Positions 30,572 to 32,414 of a stretch of 32,414 bases of DNA are shown here, piece after piece (position 1 is the stretch's first letter; every line of letters starts with the position of its first letter). The translations under genes were made by a program, and so were the position numbers. This DNA comes from Cupriavidus sp. 2SB. Lineage in GTDB: Bacteria > Pseudomonadota > Gammaproteobacteria > Burkholderiales > Burkholderiaceae. The stretch lies in the NCBI RefSeq assembly GCF_005503625.1, contig NZ_SCMX01000072.1, positions 1-32,414 of the forward strand. Direction: 5' to 3'. The notes beneath the pieces were generated by a model, which saw only the letters and a list, made by a program, of their open reading frames with translations, was not told the DNA's origin and searched no databases.

Positions 30572-31696
30572 ATGCAACATCCTGCCAAGTTGAAACCCAT
30601 CGTCACCGCCCTGCTGCTGTCCGCCACGCTGATGGCCGGCGCGGCCCATGCGCAGCTCGCACCGTCGCCCAGCGCCACGGCGCCCGCAGGCACCACGACC
30701 GAGGCACGCAAGGCGAACATCGTGATCATCGGCACGGGCGGCACCATCGCCGGTGCAGGGGCCTCGGCCACCAACACCGCGGCCTACCAGTCCGCCGTGG
30801 TGCCAGTCGACAAGATCATTGCCTCGGTGCCGGAAATCTCGAAGGTCGCCAACGTCAAGGGCGAACAGATCTTCCAGATCGGCTCCGAGAGCTTCAACAA
30901 CGAGCGGCTGCTGAAACTGGGCAAGCGCGTCTCCGAACTGCTCAAGCAACCGGATGTGGACGGCGTGGTGATCACGCACGGTACCGACACGATCGAGGAA
31001 ACCGCATACTTCCTGAACCTCACGCTGAAGAGCGACAAGCCGGTGGTGGTGGTCGGCTCGATGCGTCCGGGCACCGCGCTGGGTGCCGATGGCGCGCTGA
31101 ACCTGTATGACGCCGTGCTGGTGGCGTCGAGCCCGGCCTCGAAGGGCAAGGGTACGCTGGCCGTGCTCAACGACGAGATCCACACCGGCCGCGACGTGAC
31201 CAAGACCAATACGTTCAAGACCGAAACGTTCCGCTCGCCGTTCGGGCCGCTCGGATACGTAGTGGAAGGCCGCACGCTGTACTACCGTACGCTCGCCCGT
31301 CCGCACACGACGCAGACGGAATTCGATATCGACAAGATCGACAAGCTGCCGGAAGTGGCCGTGGTCTATGCCTACGGCAACGTCAACCCGGCCAGCGTCG
31401 ATGCTGCGGTGAAGAGCGGTGCCAAGGCCATCGTCTATGCAGCCACCGGTAACGGCAGCGTGGGCGACTACATGGTGGAATCGCTCAAGGCGGCACAGGC
31501 CAAGGGCGTGCAGGTGGTACGCGCATCGCGCACCGGCAGCGGCATCGTGGTCCGCAACGCGGAGCAGCCCGATGACAAGTACAACTGGATCGTCACCGAC
31601 GACCAGTTGCCGCAGAAAGCGCGCATCCTGATGGCGCTGGCGCTGACCAAGACCAACGATCCGAAGGCGCTGCAGCAGATCTTCTGGAAGTACTGA
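30572..31696 (+). CDS. ansB: Type II (periplasmic) L-asparaginase
   Basis: The 374-residue protein (ATG at 30572, GAGGAGA upstream) has a signal peptide (LKPIVTALLLSATLMAGAAHAQ) and a flexible Ala/Pro/Ser/Thr tail before the mature domain. Both catalytic motifs are present: GTGGTIAG (54-61; Thr at 55) and HGTDTIEETAYF. It also has VGSMRPGTALGADGALNLYDA and FRSPFGPLGYV. Type II enzymes hydrolyse asparagine (and often glutamine) to aspartate and ammonia in the periplasm. A longer frame starting at 30503 is not supported by family sequence. The gene stands alone after the prp terminator and ends in a hairpin within the opposite gene. Confidence 0.92.
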   Translation: MQHPAKLKPIVTALLLSATLMAGAAHAQLAPSPSATAPAGTTTEARKANIVIIGTGGTIAGAGASATNTAAYQSAVVPVDKIIASVPEISKVANVKGEQIFQIGSESFNNERLLKLGKRVSELLKQPDVDGVVITHGTDTIEETAYFLNLTLKSDKPVVVVGSMRPGTALGADGALNLYDAVLVASSPASKGKGTLAVLNDEIHTGRDVTKTNTFKTETFRSPFGPLGYVVEGRTLYYRTLARPHTTQTEFDIDKIDKLPEVAVVYAYGNVNPASVDAAVKSGAKAIVYAATGNGSVGDYMVESLKAAQAKGVQVVRASRTGSGIVVRNAEQPDDKYNWIVTDDQLPQKARILMALALTKTNDPKALQQIFWKY

Positions 31697-31717
31697 TCCC
31701 GCCGAAGTCCTGACGTT

Positions 31718-32164
31718 TCAAAGAAGGGCCGTGCTCATCAACGCCTTGGCGCAGAGCGCGGCCCTTTCATTTTCCGCTTCCGCATAGACCGCGACCTCGG
31801 TCACCACCTGCCTGCGGCCCCGACGCACCACATCGGCCACTGCCCGCAGCGCGGCGGACTTCGCCGGCGCCAGGTACTGGATGGACAGCGAAGACGTTGC
31901 CCCGCCCTTCACGGTTTCCTGATCCACATTCGTGAACGCCGCCGCGGCGCCCGCCACATCGATCAGCGTGGCGATGACACCGCCATGCACCATGTCGCCC
32001 GCCGTGATGTTCTGCATGCTGAACGGCAGCAGCAACTCCACATGATCGATCTCGACCCGGCCAAAGCGGATGCCAAGCGCACGCGCCACGGGCGAACCAA
32101 TGAGCACCGATTCGAGCATGGCCATCGCGCGGGGATCGACAGTCTGGACGGTCTGGTCTGGCAT
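31718..32164 (-). CDS. PaaI-like hotdog thioesterase
   Basis: The 148-residue protein has the PaaI-type thioesterase signature: GIRFGRVEIDHVELLLPF, then GDMVHGGVIATLIDVAGAAAA, where Asp/His/Gly-Gly lie at the acyl-CoA site, and SLSIQYLAPAKSAALRAVADVVRRGRR. Hotdog-fold enzymes hydrolyse acyl-CoA or phenylacetyl-type CoA thioesters; the substrate cannot be told. AAGGAGACC precedes the ATG at 32164. It is convergent with the asparaginase gene, whose likely terminator lies in its last codons. Length is normal. Confidence 0.9.
   Translation of the reverse strand: MPDQTVQTVDPRAMAMLESVLIGSPVARALGIRFGRVEIDHVELLLPFSMQNITAGDMVHGGVIATLIDVAGAAAAFTNVDQETVKGGATSSLSIQYLAPAKSAALRAVADVVRRGRRQVVTEVAVYAEAENERAALCAKALMSTALL
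31724..31766 (+). terminator. Terminator of the asparaginase gene, inside the 3' end of the thioesterase gene
   Basis: AAGGGCCGTGCTC (31724-31736) pairs with GAGCGCGGCCCTT (31754-31766) with one wobble, giving a 13-bp stem and a 17-nt loop, followed by TCATTTTC. The stem lies within the last 15 codons of the minus-strand thioesterase gene. Confidence 0.75.
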
Positions 32165-32280
32165 GGGTGGTCTCCTTGTCCGGGAGTGATACCGGTTGTG
32201 AAGACAGCGTAGGCGCCGGACGGGCGCTCCACAATGACCTCTGCCGTAATAAGGACTCGGGGAGGGATGCGGGGGCCGTT

Positions 32281-32286
32281 TATAAT
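32281..32286 (+). promoter_or_regulatory. -10 box (TATAAT) before the gene at the window end
   Basis: A perfect TATAAT lies 38 bp before the ATG at 32325. No good -35 hexamer is seen 16-18 nt upstream, so strength is uncertain. Confidence 0.45.
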
Positions 32287-32324
32287 GCGCGGTCAGTCAT
32301 TGCCGCCCCCGCCTTTCCCGCCAC

Positions 32325-32414
32325 ATGTCAGACCGCCCCGCCGATCCGCTTCACCCGCAGGCCCCTATCCCGCAAGCCGACGCGGCCCAGTCACGCCTGG
32401 CCGACCGTCCGGAC
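32325..32414 (+). CDS. Unidentified gene, 5' end only (30 codons)
   Basis: The frame from the ATG at 32325 runs open to the window edge and encodes a Pro/Ala/Asp/Gln-rich, probably disordered segment (SDRPADPLHPQAPIPQAD). A TATAAT box lies upstream. Codon use is GC-rich like its neighbours. Several betaproteobacterial proteins, TrmB-type tRNA methyltransferases among them, have such N-terminal tails, but nothing here identifies the family. Confidence 0.5.
   Translation, partial: MSDRPADPLHPQAPIPQADAAQSRLADRPD

Overview
This window reads as chromosomal DNA of a high-GC betaproteobacterium, most likely Cupriavidus or a close relative in the Burkholderiaceae. The basis is the prpR / prpB-prpC-acnD-prpF layout, a long two-domain FtsK, many LysR/AraC/MarR regulators, and a GC-rich dispersed repeat of CCCCTCTCCC type. 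The genus is inferred from gene content and protein character, not from a search. I see no tRNA, rRNA, CRISPR array, phage gene or complete insertion sequence.

Layout. 1-1600: a MarR-type regulator cut by the window edge, an FmdB-type zinc ribbon, and a HigB2/HigA2-like toxin-antitoxin pair. 1700-5000: an Nramp metal transporter behind a Fur-like palindrome, convergent with a minus-strand pair of Ku (end joining) and a MerR-HTH/TPR protein. 5030-8850: a minus-strand chain araC-lysR-cidA-lrgB, with the AraC gene divergent from an AhpD-like protein; both regulators have a clear candidate operator. 8880-11750: two overlapping genes for predicted outer-membrane barrel proteins, then a 460-bp AT-rich regulatory gap with nested palindromes, then a MarR regulator. 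11790-18150: an osmoprotectant binding-protein/permease fusion, a small cupin, FtsK, a DUF4136-like lipoprotein and a DoxX protein, all on the minus strand. 18290-21560: LysR divergent from an azoreductase, then egtB (ergothioneine). 21850-30250: the 2-methylcitrate cycle. The sigma-54 activator gene prpR diverges from prpBC-acnD-prpF; a textbook -24/-12 promoter precedes prpB and a perfect 12+12 palindrome lies between the two transcripts. 30570-end: a periplasmic-type asparaginase, a PaaI-like thioesterase, and the first 30 codons of an unidentified gene.

How the parts work together. The prp block is a complete propionate-degrading module of the AcnD/PrpF kind: PrpC makes 2-methylcitrate, AcnD dehydrates it with PrpF handling the aconitate isomer, aconitase (not here) rehydrates, and PrpB cleaves 2-methylisocitrate to pyruvate and succinate. 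The remaining genes are mostly small independent units. Many are separated by compact hairpins, several of which overlap the 3' ends of coding regions. I found no gene set that I can defend as a wholly new system; the best leads are the operators, the REP-like repeats, the Ku-TPR pair and the outer-membrane pair.
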